Shown here: one piece after another, positions 39,293-47,024 of the stretch
How positions within the stretch are numbered: position 1 is the stretch's first letter
Layout: the number at the start of each line of letters is the position of its first letter
NCBI RefSeq assembly: GCF_014764445.1
Contig: NZ_CP061721.1
Coordinates: forward strand, 2,170,001 to 2,234,000
Reading direction: 5' to 3'
DNA length: 64,000 bases
DNA from: Pseudarthrobacter sp. BIM B-2242
GTDB taxonomy: Bacteria; Actinomycetota; Actinomycetes; Actinomycetales; Micrococcaceae
Program-made: the position numbers and the translations under genes
Notes under the pieces: model-generated
What the model was told of the DNA's origin: nothing
Database searches by the model: none
The model's input: the letters and a program-made list of their open reading frames with translations, nothing else

Positions 39293-40090
39293 CTACGTCA
39301 GGGTCCAGGAGCGCTTCGACAAGCCGTACCAGAAGCCGTCGATGGCAGTTTTAGCATTCAGGTCACCGGAGCCGTAGGCTGCGCCGAGCGCCACGTACAG
39401 CGGAGCCCAGTGCTCACTGCGCGGGTGCGCCTGACGGGCGGCCGGGGCTTTGTTCAGGAAGTCGAGGATTGCATCAACGTCGCCCCGCGCCATGGCTTCT
39501 TCAGCCCAGTGGTCAAACTCGCTGGAGGCCGCCGGCGGAGCACTGTCCGGGCCGCCGGCAGGGTTGAACCAGCGCAGGTTGTGCGTCGTGAACCCTGAAC
39601 CGACAATCAGGGTGCCGCGCTCGCGCAGCGGTGCCAGCGTCATGCCGAGGTTGAACAGGCCCTGCGGATCCAGTGTGGGCATGGACATCTGGACGACCGG
39701 CACATCGGCGTCCGGGAACATCTCCTTGAGCGGCACGTAGGCGCCGTGGTCGAGCCCGCGGCTCTCATCGCGCTCGACGTGGTGGCCATGGACGGCAACA
39801 AGCCGCTCCACCTCCGCAGCGAGCTCCGGAGCCTGCGGCGCGTCGTATTGAACCTCGTAGTACTTCTGGGCGAAACCGCCAAAGTCATACACAAGGCCGG
39901 GATCCCGCTGCGTTGCACTCAGGGTTACCGGGGCATTCTCCCAGTGTGCCGAGACCATCAGGATGTCCTTGGGCTTCGTGAAGGTGCCGGACCAGTCGTG
40001 CAGCTGGCGGGTCCAGGTGGCGTCGTCGGCAAGCGGCGGCGCACCGTGGCTGAGGAAGAGAACCGGGGGCTGGCCAAGTGTCTGTGTCAT
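39293..40090 (-). CDS. LigB-type dioxygenase (4,5-DOPA extradiol dioxygenase-like)
   Basis: 265-residue class-III extradiol ring-cleaving dioxygenase. Candidate iron ligands are in LFLSHGAPP (about 12-20), VSAHWENAPV (about 46-55), and the DHGAYVPL (about 115-122) and GSGFTTHNLRWF (about 160-171) segments. The fold matches the YgiD/DODA group, whose bacterial substrate is uncertain (catecholic compounds). Its promoter has a perfect palindrome over the -35 box, so it is probably controlled by a MarR- or TetR-type repressor. No SD; the transcript is predicted leaderless. Convergent with acVLRF1. Confidence 0.9.
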   Translation of the reverse strand: MTQTLGQPPVLFLSHGAPPLADDATWTRQLHDWSGTFTKPKDILMVSAHWENAPVTLSATQRDPGLVYDFGGFAQKYYEVQYDAPQAPELAAEVERLVAVHGHHVERDESRGLDHGAYVPLKEMFPDADVPVVQMSMPTLDPQGLFNLGMTLAPLRERGTLIVGSGFTTHNLRWFNPAGGPDSAPPAASSEFDHWAEEAMARGDVDAILDFLNKAPAARQAHPRSEHWAPLYVALGAAYGSGDLNAKTAIDGFWYGLSKRSWTLT

Positions 40091-40096
40091 GGATTC

Positions 40097-40125
40097 ATAC
40101 TAACCGGTTTTCATTGAAGCTTCAA
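40097..40125 (-). promoter_or_regulatory. Promoter with operator for the ligB-like gene
   Basis: On the minus strand TTGAAG (40120-40125), a 17-bp spacer and TAGTAT (40097-40102) form a good promoter. The -10 ends six bases before the ATG, placing the transcript start at or next to the start codon. The -35 lies inside the 12-bp perfect palindrome TTGAAGCTTCAA (40114-40125), a candidate repressor site. Confidence 0.6.
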
Positions 40126-40236
40126 GTATAAGAAGATCCCCTCATCCAATGCGGAGTCATTTGTCGCCGGATAGGCGGTGCTTAGGGGGCGGAAAGTGAC
40201 CCCGGGTTGCATCCGACAGCGGGCGCCGGCCCGGTT

Positions 40237-41283
40237 TCAGCAGCCGGTCAGGTGCCGCTTCAGCCGGTCCTGGCGGTAGAGATAGCGCCCGGCTTCGCTG
40301 AATCCCGCGCCGGCATAGAGCTGCTGCGCTCCCTGGTTCGCGGCAGTGACCAGCAGCCAGTACCCGGCCAGCCGGCGTGCAGTGCCTTCGTTCAGGAGTG
40401 CCTGCATGATCTGACGGGCGTAGCCGCGGCGCCGGGCATCGGGGCGGGTGGCCATGCCATACAGCCCGCCCCAACGAGCTGCTTCGCCGCCAAGGACCTC
40501 TCCCCTGCCGCCGGGCCGGCCAGGCGGCAGGGCGAGCCGGCCGACGGCGGCGGCAACCCCGTCATCGGACCTCACCAGCGCGTATATCGAGGGGCAGCCC
40601 GTCAGAATCGTGCGCGCAGTGGCGAGCTCGGCGCCGCCACCGCGGCCGTCCACCTGCCACCACAGTTCCAGCCACTCGGGCGAGGGTTCTGCGGAGAGTT
40701 CGACGCCGGACACCGGCACCGCCGGTTGGGGCACGGCTGGTTGCGGCACGGCTGGTTGCGGCACGGCTGGTTGGGGCACGGCTGGTTGCGGCACGGCTGG
40801 TTGCGGCACGGCTGGTTGGGGCACGGCTGGTTGCGGCACGGCTGGTTGGGGCACGGCTGGTTGCGGCACGGCTGGTTGCGGCACGGCTGGTTGGGGCACG
40901 GCTGGTTGGGGCACGGCTGGTTGGGGCACGGCGCTGTCCGCGCTGGCGGGTGTTGTTCCCGCGTCCCGCCACATCACCAGGGTTTCGGATTGGCGGGTGA
41001 AGCCTTCCGCGTCCAGGAAAGCATGCAGCCCGGCGGAGCGGGGATCATCAAACAGCTGGAAGATCAGCGGCAGCCGGCGGTCGCGGTACCAAAGCCGGGC
41101 CGCCCGCAGTGCCGCATGGCGACCAGGGGAATCGCTGCCCGGCTCGCGCGGCCAGACCGAGTTGGCCCGCTGCGTCACTCCCGATGCCGCCCGCAACACC
41201 CAGCCGTTGGCTTCAGCACGGTCCGGAGCAGGCCAGGCAGCGTCCATCAGCGCTTCAAGGTCCCGCAGAGATGGCGCTGTCAT
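40237..41283 (-). CDS. GNAT acetyltransferase with 14-copy AVPQP linker
   Basis: 348 residues. The C-terminal GNAT domain (about 205-345) has the acetyl-CoA motif MATRPDARRRGYARQIM near 280-296 and a QLYAGAGF tail motif. The N-terminal region (1-110) looks like a degenerate second GNAT lobe (LIFQLFDD, LDAEGFTRQS). Between them lie 14 exact AVPQP pentapeptides (118-187) encoded by a 15-bp tandem repeat. Pro-rich repeats of this kind make rigid extended linkers; copy number is probably variable between strains. It lies downstream of the aspS terminator, on the same strand. Substrate unknown. Confidence 0.85.
   Translation of the reverse strand: MTAPSLRDLEALMDAAWPAPDRAEANGWVLRAASGVTQRANSVWPREPGSDSPGRHAALRAARLWYRDRRLPLIFQLFDDPRSAGLHAFLDAEGFTRQSETLVMWRDAGTTPASADSAVPQPAVPQPAVPQPAVPQPAVPQPAVPQPAVPQPAVPQPAVPQPAVPQPAVPQPAVPQPAVPQPAVPQPAVPVSGVELSAEPSPEWLELWWQVDGRGGGAELATARTILTGCPSIYALVRSDDGVAAAVGRLALPPGRPGGRGEVLGGEAARWGGLYGMATRPDARRRGYARQIMQALLNEGTARRLAGYWLLVTAANQGAQQLYAGAGFSEAGRYLYRQDRLKRHLTGC
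40723..40933. repeat. 15-bp tandem repeat (14 copies)
   Basis: Unit GGTTgGGGCACGGCT / GGTTgCGGCACGGCT on the plus strand, repeated 14 times without interruption. Units differ only at the sixth base; the last also differs at its final base. In plus-strand order the sixth base is G C C G C C G C G C C G G G. On the coding strand this is CCC versus CCG, both Pro, so every copy encodes AVPQP. Confidence 0.97.
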
Positions 41284-41302
41284 GTGATCCTTCCGCGACG
41301 AA

Positions 41303-41345
41303 AAGCCCCCGGGTGTGAACTGGTCCAGTTCACACCCGGGGGCTT
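41303..41345 (-). terminator. Terminator of aspS
   Basis: A 21-bp perfect inverted repeat (41303-41323 and 41325-41345; AAGCCCCCGGGTGTG with its complement) around a minimal loop, 20 bases past the aspS stop. TTTT follows on the minus strand. It separates aspS from the acetyltransferase gene. Confidence 0.9.
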
Positions 41346-41364
41346 GGTCATTACCGTGCCTGAA

Positions 41365-43152
41365 TTACTCGGCCTTTTTGGGCTCGTCCGGTTTCGTCTG
41401 TGGCTTGAAGTCCACGCCGGCTTCCTTGCGCTGCTGCGCCGTGATGGGCGCCGGAGCCTGGGTCAGCGGGTCATAGCCGTTGCCGGTCTTCGGGAACGCG
41501 ATGACGTCGCGGATCGACTCGACGCCGGCCAGCAGTGCCACAACGCGGTCCCAGCCGAAAGCGATCCCACCGTGCGGAGGTGCGCCGAACTTGAAGCCTT
41601 CGAGCAGGAATCCGAACTTCGTCTGTGCGTCTGCCCGGTCCAGTCCCATAAGTTCGAACACGCGTTCCTGGACGTCGCGCTCGTGGATACGGATGGAGCC
41701 GCCGCCGATTTCGTTGCCGTTGCAGACAATGTCGTAAGCGTAGGACAGCGCCGATTCCGGGTCCTTGTCGAACGTGTCCATGAACTCCGGCTTGGGCGAC
41801 GTGAAGGCATGGTGGACGGCAGTCCAGGAGCCGCCGCCAACGGCCACGTCGCCGGAGGCAACCGCAGCGGCAGCAGGCTCGAACATCGGCGCGTCGACCA
41901 CCCAGCAGAAGGCCCAGGCCTCGGGGTCGATCAGGCCGGTGCGGTGGCCGATCTCCACGCGCGCGGCGCCGAGAAGGCCGCGGGCGGCAGATTTCTCGCC
42001 CGCGGCGAAGAAGATGCAGTCGCCCGGCTTGGCGCCCACGGCGTCGGCCAGGCCGGCACGCTCAGTGTCTGTCAGGTTCTTGGCTACCGGACCGGCCAGT
42101 TCGCCGTCCTCCTTGAAGAGGACATATGCCAGGCCCTTGTGGCCGCGCTGCTTGGCAAATTCCTGCCAGCCATCCAGGGTGCGGCGGGGCTGGGAAGCAC
42201 CGCCGGGCATCACCACTGCACCGACATACGGGGCCTTGAAAACGCCGAAGTTGGTGTCCTTGAAGAAGTCCGTAAGCTCCGTCAGCTCCACGCCGAAGCG
42301 AAGGTCGGGCTTGTCCGAGCCGTACCGGGCCATCGCATCCGCGTAGGTGATGCGCTGGATAGGCGTGGGGATCTCGACGTCGATCAGCTTCCACAGTGCC
42401 TTGACGATGTTTTCGCCGAGGGCAATGATGTCGTCCTGGTCCACGAAGCTGGCTTCGATGTCCAGCTGGGTGAACTCCGGCTGGCGGTCGGCGCGGAAGT
42501 CCTCATCGCGGTAGCAGCGCGCGATCTGGTAGTACTTCTCGAAACCGCCCACCTGCAGCAGCTGCTTGAAAAGCTGCGGGGACTGCGGAAGTGCATACCA
42601 GGAACCCGGTGCCAGGCGTGCGGGGACCACGAAGTCGCGGGCGCCTTCCGGCGTCGAACGCGTCAGCGTGGGCGTCTCGATCTCGACGAAACCGTCCTGG
42701 TGCAGCAGTTCGCGGGCAACCCGGTTGGCTTCGGAGCGCAGCCGCAGGTTCCGGGCGGGGCCGGGGCGGCGAAGGTCCAGGTAGCGGTGCTTCAGGCGGG
42801 CTTCCTCGCCTACTTCGACGTGCTCGTCGATCTGGAACGGCAGCGGATCAGCGGTGTTCAGGATGACCACCTTATCCGCCATGACCTCGATGCTGCCGGT
42901 GGCCAGGGCGGGGTTCTCGTTGCCCTCGGGGCGCTGGGAAACGGTGCCCGTGACCTGCAGGACGTACTCGTTGCGCAGGCCGTGGAAGACCTCTTCTTCA
43001 CGGACCACAACCTGGGCCACGCCGGACGCATCGCGGAGATCCACGAATGCAACACCACCGTGATCGCGGCGGCGGCCTACCCAGCCGGCCAGGGTTACGG
43101 TTTGTCCAATGTGCTCGGAGCGAAGGGATCCGAGGTCATGTGTGCGCAGCAC
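41365..43152 (-). CDS. aspS: Aspartyl-tRNA synthetase
   Basis: 595-residue class-II synthetase, the usual bacterial length. It has an N-terminal OB-fold anticodon domain ([20 protein letters not shown] near 17-36), catalytic motif 2 ([20 protein letters not shown] near 220), a GAD insertion, and motif 3 ([15 protein letters not shown] near 533). The start is GTG 43152 (M-L-R-T-H-D-L), preceded by AAAGG; the open frame continues to 43599, but the extra 149 residues would read antisense to the divergent permease. It ends in a charged KPDEPKKAE tail. Whether it is discriminating or Asn-tolerant cannot be told here. Confidence 0.96.
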   Translation of the reverse strand: MLRTHDLGSLRSEHIGQTVTLAGWVGRRRDHGGVAFVDLRDASGVAQVVVREEEVFHGLRNEYVLQVTGTVSQRPEGNENPALATGSIEVMADKVVILNTADPLPFQIDEHVEVGEEARLKHRYLDLRRPGPARNLRLRSEANRVARELLHQDGFVEIETPTLTRSTPEGARDFVVPARLAPGSWYALPQSPQLFKQLLQVGGFEKYYQIARCYRDEDFRADRQPEFTQLDIEASFVDQDDIIALGENIVKALWKLIDVEIPTPIQRITYADAMARYGSDKPDLRFGVELTELTDFFKDTNFGVFKAPYVGAVVMPGGASQPRRTLDGWQEFAKQRGHKGLAYVLFKEDGELAGPVAKNLTDTERAGLADAVGAKPGDCIFFAAGEKSAARGLLGAARVEIGHRTGLIDPEAWAFCWVVDAPMFEPAAAAVASGDVAVGGGSWTAVHHAFTSPKPEFMDTFDKDPESALSYAYDIVCNGNEIGGGSIRIHERDVQERVFELMGLDRADAQTKFGFLLEGFKFGAPPHGGIAFGWDRVVALLAGVESIRDVIAFPKTGNGYDPLTQAPAPITAQQRKEAGVDFKPQTKPDEPKKAE

Positions 43153-43263
43153 AGCACGCCTTTCTGAAGAGACAGCAGGGAAAACTAAAGACTTAAAGAT
43201 GCATAGGATCATTCCGGGAACAATCCCGTTCGAGTTTACCCGCTGGAAAGGCCCGCCTCCCCC

Positions 43264-44511
43264 ATGAACCAGCACCGCCAGCTTCAACGGAGGCTCGGCG
43301 TGTTTGACGCCACCTCCATCGGACTCGGCTCCATGCTCGGCGCCGGAGTTTTTGTTGTCTTCGCTCCGGCGGCCGGCCTGGCCGGAAATTTCCTTGTGCT
43401 GGCCGTACTCCTCGCGGGAGCCGTTGCGTACTGCAACGCTGTGGCGTCGGCTGAATTGGCTGCCCGTTATCCGGCCAGCGGCGGGACCTACGTGTACGGC
43501 CGGGAGCGGCTCGGCGACTGGCCCGGATTCGTGGCTGGCTGGGGATTTGTCAGCGGAAAGACGGCTTCCTGCGCTGCCATGGCCCTCACCTTCGGCCACT
43601 ACGTCGCCCCTGGCTACGCGGTTCCCGTTGCGGTGGCAGCAGTGGTTGTGCTGACGGCGGTCAATCTCTTCGGGATCACACGCACGGCATTGCTCACGCG
43701 GATCCTACTGTGCGTGGTGCTGGCAACCCTGGTGTTCGTGGCTGTCGCCGCCCTCGTGGGGCCGCATCCATCCGGGGCCCCCTCCGCCCCGGGCCGTTCC
43801 ACGGGCGGGCTCGGCGGCGTTCTGCCGGCGGCCGGCCTGATGTTCTTCGCTTTTGCCGGCTACGCCCGCATCGCGACGCTGGGCGAGGAAGTCAAGGATC
43901 CGGCCAAGACCATTCCACGCGCCATCCTTGCCGCGTTGGGCGGGGCGTTCGTCATTTATCTGGGACTTGCCGTCGTGCTTCAAACCCACTTGCCGGACGG
44001 CCGGCTGGCGGCAACCGCGGTTCCGCTTCTGGAGGCCGTGGTCAATTCACGGTTCGCGGCCGGTGCCCCGCTGGTCCAGGCCGGCGCCGCAGCGGCGTGC
44101 CTCGGAGCACTGCTGGCGCTCATCACAGGGGTGGGCAGAACTGCATTGGCGATGGCACGGGAGCGGGACCTGCCTTCGCCGCTGGCGCGGGTGGGCGGCA
44201 GGCACACGGTGCCGTTCGTCGCGGAACTCGCGGTAGCCGCCGTCGTCATCCTGCTGCTCCTGACCACGGACGTGATGACCGTGGTGGGCTTCTCCAGTTT
44301 CGGTGTACTGATCTATTACGCTGTCACCAACGCTGCGGCCTACACGCTGGATGAACACCCCTACCATGCGCCCAGATGGCTGAACGTTGTTGGCTTTGCC
44401 AGCTGCCTGCTGCTGGCGTTCACACTGCCGCCCGCTTCGGTGCTGGGGATGGCGGCAGTCCTTGCCTTGGGGGTGGCCGTGAGGTTCCTCGTGCTCAGGC
44501 TGCGCCGCTAG
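43264..44511 (+). CDS. APC-family amino acid permease
   Basis: 415-residue inner-membrane transporter with about 11-12 hydrophobic segments. The first helix has the APC substrate-binding signature [12 protein letters not shown] (about residues 22-33), and the helix-6 region has [20 protein letters not shown] near 194-213. Amino acids or polyamines are the likely substrate. Only a distant GGAAAGG lies upstream, about 13 bases from the ATG. It is divergent from aspS and convergent with hisS, between two aminoacyl-tRNA synthetase genes. Confidence 0.9.
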   Translation: MNQHRQLQRRLGVFDATSIGLGSMLGAGVFVVFAPAAGLAGNFLVLAVLLAGAVAYCNAVASAELAARYPASGGTYVYGRERLGDWPGFVAGWGFVSGKTASCAAMALTFGHYVAPGYAVPVAVAAVVVLTAVNLFGITRTALLTRILLCVVLATLVFVAVAALVGPHPSGAPSAPGRSTGGLGGVLPAAGLMFFAFAGYARIATLGEEVKDPAKTIPRAILAALGGAFVIYLGLAVVLQTHLPDGRLAATAVPLLEAVVNSRFAAGAPLVQAGAAAACLGALLALITGVGRTALAMARERDLPSPLARVGGRHTVPFVAELAVAAVVILLLLTTDVMTVVGFSSFGVLIYYAVTNAAAYTLDEHPYHAPRWLNVVGFASCLLLAFTLPPASVLGMAAVLALGVAVRFLVLRLRR

Positions 44512-44547
44512 CCAACCGTGCCCGCCGCGCCGCAGGTAGACGTCTGG

Positions 44548-45918
44548 TCAGGCGGGGAGGGCTGCTGCCGTTGTTACCTGAACGGTCAGATCTTCCGACG
44601 GCGGTGTCCATAGTGCGGGATCGGCAGGGGTCTGGTCTCCGGAGCGGATGTCCTTGACCTGGTGATTGCCGTCGTCGTCCGTGAACCAGACGAACGGGAT
44701 GCCCCGGCGGTCCGCGAACTTGATTTGCTTGCCGAACTTCTCAGCCTTCGCCGCAACTTCCGTGGCGATGCCCCGGCTTCGGAGCTGAGCCGCGACATCC
44801 TGCGCGGCGCCCCAGCTATCGTCCGTGGTCAATGCCACCAGCACGGCGGTGGGAACGGACCGCGAGGCCTTGGCCAGGTCCTGGCTGAGGATGCGCGACA
44901 CCAGCCGGGTGACGCCGATGGAGAGTCCGACGCCGGGGAACTTGCGGTTACCCTTGCTCGCCAAGGCGTCATAGCGGCCGCCGGAGCAAATCGATCCGAG
45001 CTGCTCGTGGCCCACCAGGACAGTCTCAACCACGGTGCCCGTGTAGTAGTCCAGCCCGCGGGCAATGCTGAGGTCGGCAATCACCTTGCCGGGCGCGCGC
45101 TGCACGGCGGCGTCGATGACCTGCTCCAGTTCGTTGAGGCCCTCTTCCAGCAGGTCATTGGTTACGCCGAGCGCGCGGACCTGGGCCACAAACGAAGCGT
45201 CTTCAGTGCGGATCCCGGCCAGCTTCAGGGCCAGCTCTGCCTGCCCGTCGGTGGCACCGAGCTCCGATTTGAGCAGTTCAGCGACCTTGGACGGACCGAT
45301 TTTTTCGAGCTTGTCGATGCTGCGAAGCACGCCGGCGGTGTCGTCCAGGCCGATCCCGCGGTAGAAACCTTCGGCGAGTTTACGGTTGTTGATGCGCAGG
45401 CGGAAGTCCGGGATGGGGAGGGCACTGAGGGCCTCGGCAATCACCAGTGCAATCTCCACGTCATAGCGGAAGGGCAGCTCGCCGTCCCCTACGACGTCGA
45501 TGTCAGCCTGCGTGAATTCGCGGGCGCGGCCTTCCTGCGGGCGTTCGCCGCGCCAGACTTTCTGGATCTGGTAACGCCTGAACGGGAACGCCAGGTAGCC
45601 GGCATTTTCGACGACGTAGCGGGCAAAGGGCACCGTCAGGTCGAAGTGCAGGGCCAGGGCGTGCGGATCGGACTTTCCCGCCTTGGTTCCTTCTGCCGAG
45701 TCAGCCTCGTCATCCTGGAGCCGGCTGAGGCCATAAACCTCTTTGTCGATCTCGCCCTTGCGGAGCAACTGGCTGACGGTTTCCACGGCGCGGGTCTCGA
45801 TGGACGCGAACCCGTGCAGTTCAAAAACCTTGCGCAGGGTGTCCAGCACGTGCAGCTCCACCAGCCGCTCCTCGGGAAGCCACTCTGGGAATCCGGACAG
45901 GGAGGCGGTGCGTGCCAT
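44548..45918 (-). CDS. hisS: Histidyl-tRNA synthetase
   Basis: 456-residue class-II synthetase. It starts MARTASLSGFPEWLPEE, has motif 2 around RRYQIQKVWRGERPQEGR (about 118-135), the histidine-A motif RGLDYYTGTV (about 280-289) and GGRYDAL near 307, and a C-terminal anticodon-binding domain. GAGGAG lies nine bases before ATG 45918; the open frame to 46014 is rejected. The short C-terminal tail is Thr/Ala-rich. The divergent region to the cyclophilin gene is about 230 bp and contains an inverted repeat at 46011-46041. Confidence 0.96.
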   Translation of the reverse strand: MARTASLSGFPEWLPEERLVELHVLDTLRKVFELHGFASIETRAVETVSQLLRKGEIDKEVYGLSRLQDDEADSAEGTKAGKSDPHALALHFDLTVPFARYVVENAGYLAFPFRRYQIQKVWRGERPQEGRAREFTQADIDVVGDGELPFRYDVEIALVIAEALSALPIPDFRLRINNRKLAEGFYRGIGLDDTAGVLRSIDKLEKIGPSKVAELLKSELGATDGQAELALKLAGIRTEDASFVAQVRALGVTNDLLEEGLNELEQVIDAAVQRAPGKVIADLSIARGLDYYTGTVVETVLVGHEQLGSICSGGRYDALASKGNRKFPGVGLSIGVTRLVSRILSQDLAKASRSVPTAVLVALTTDDSWGAAQDVAAQLRSRGIATEVAAKAEKFGKQIKFADRRGIPFVWFTDDDGNHQVKDIRSGDQTPADPALWTPPSEDLTVQVTTAAALPA

Positions 45919-46010
45919 GGTGGAAGTTCTCCTCTTGATGAAGGGCGCCTGGGACTTTCCCGGCATTCCGCCCGAAACGGGCCAGGAACGGCGGCTGTCC
46001 AGCAACTCGT

Positions 46011-46041
46011 GCATAAACTATGTGCGGCAGTCAGTTTATGC
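46011..46041. promoter_or_regulatory. Inverted repeat with divergent -10-like boxes (hisS / cyclophilin)
   Basis: GCATAAACT (46011-46019) and AGTTTATGC (46033-46041) are perfect inverted copies 13 bp apart. Each arm contains TAAACT, a plausible -10 for transcription outward on its own strand, so two promoters may face each other across one site; an operator is the alternative reading. No convincing -35 boxes were found. Confidence 0.4.
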
Positions 46042-46151
46042 GCCTTCCGCCTGCATCTCTAATACGCCGGCAGGGTGCTGCGATGACTGCCGGCAGACAA
46101 CTGTGCCCGGACCTTGCCGGCCGGGCCGCAGACCGACATACAGGAGGACCC

Positions 46152-46958
46152 TTGGCGGCCAGTTCACGCAGTGCACGCGAGGCCAAACGGCGCATCCAGC
46201 AGATGGAGGCGAAGCGCGGGCTGCGGCGGGACCAGGAAGCACGGCGTAAACGCGACAATATTATCGCCGCCGGTGCCGGAACCGCCGCCGTGGTGCTCGC
46301 CGTCGTGCTTCAACTCACTGCCTTTGCAGGCAACCCCACGGAAGACGAATTCGCAGCTCTTGAGGCAGGGCTCACCACGCCCTCAGCTTCCCCTACTGCC
46401 TCGGCGCCGCCCACCAATGCTGCCAACATACCGGCACCTGAAACAGCCGCCGGGAAGGTGTTCACCGGGGAGCTGGCGTTGAACCGGGGTGCGGTGGGCG
46501 TCGAACTTGACGGCACTAAAGCGCCCCAGGCTGCCGCAGTCTTCAAGTCCCTCAGCGACGAAGGCTACTTCACCGGCAAAACGTGCCACCGGCTGACCAC
46601 CAGTGAAAGCTTCGGCGTCCTGCAGTGCGGATCCGCCGATGGCCAAGGCAGCGGAAATCCCGACTACACCTGGGGTCCGCTGGAAAACGTCCCGGCCGAC
46701 AACGTCTATCCCGCCGGCACCATCGCCGTTGCGAGGACCGGCAACAATGCCTACGGAAACGGGACGCAGTTCTTCATCGTCTATAAAGACACAACGATTC
46801 CCGCGGATGCTGCCGGCGGCTATAGCGTGGTGGGCAAGGTGACGTCGGGACTGGATGTGGTGTCCGGAATCGCTGCGGCAGGTATTACTCCGGGCAGCAG
46901 CGACACGGACGGCGCCCCCGTCGAACCAGTCACGATAGACTCGTTCTCTCTGAAGTAG
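46152..46958 (+). CDS. Membrane-anchored cyclophilin-type peptidyl-prolyl isomerase
   Basis: 268-residue protein. A basic cytoplasmic N-terminus rich in Arg/Lys (about 1-37), one membrane segment (about 39-60) and a Ser/Thr/Pro/Ala linker lead to an extracytoplasmic cyclophilin domain (about 105-265). Active-site segments are GKTCHRL (about 143-149) and GNGTQFFIVYKD (about 207-218); the usual FHR is CHR here. The start is TTG 46152, four bases after AGGAGGA, rather than the ATG at 46020. It resembles the PpiB-like gene next to hisS/relA in other Actinobacteria. Likely helps fold exported proteins. Confidence 0.88.
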   Translation: MAASSRSAREAKRRIQQMEAKRGLRRDQEARRKRDNIIAAGAGTAAVVLAVVLQLTAFAGNPTEDEFAALEAGLTTPSASPTASAPPTNAANIPAPETAAGKVFTGELALNRGAVGVELDGTKAPQAAAVFKSLSDEGYFTGKTCHRLTTSESFGVLQCGSADGQGSGNPDYTWGPLENVPADNVYPAGTIAVARTGNNAYGNGTQFFIVYKDTTIPADAAGGYSVVGKVTSGLDVVSGIAAAGITPGSSDTDGAPVEPVTIDSFSLK

Positions 46959-47024
46959 GAAGCCCGGCCTCACGGCTGCGGTGCAGTATGTGAGTATTTT
47001 CCTCCAAGCGAAAGACTTTTAGCG

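Noticed and set aside
40723..40933. CRISPR-like repeat array
   Set aside because: The 15-bp units are contiguous with no spacers, and the tract is an in-frame part of a protein.
40207..43167. 986-residue open frame on the plus strand
   Set aside because: It lies antisense to the acetyltransferase and aspS; the lack of stops is a GC-rich codon artefact and the repeat tract. No conserved motif is visible.
43153..43599. 149-residue N-terminal extension of aspS
   Set aside because: It would run antisense through the permease start; the conserved sequence begins at GTG 43152 with an SD.
45919..46150. T-box or histidine attenuator upstream of hisS
   Set aside because: No T-box sequence, no specifier stem or antiterminator, and no His-rich leader peptide could be recognised.
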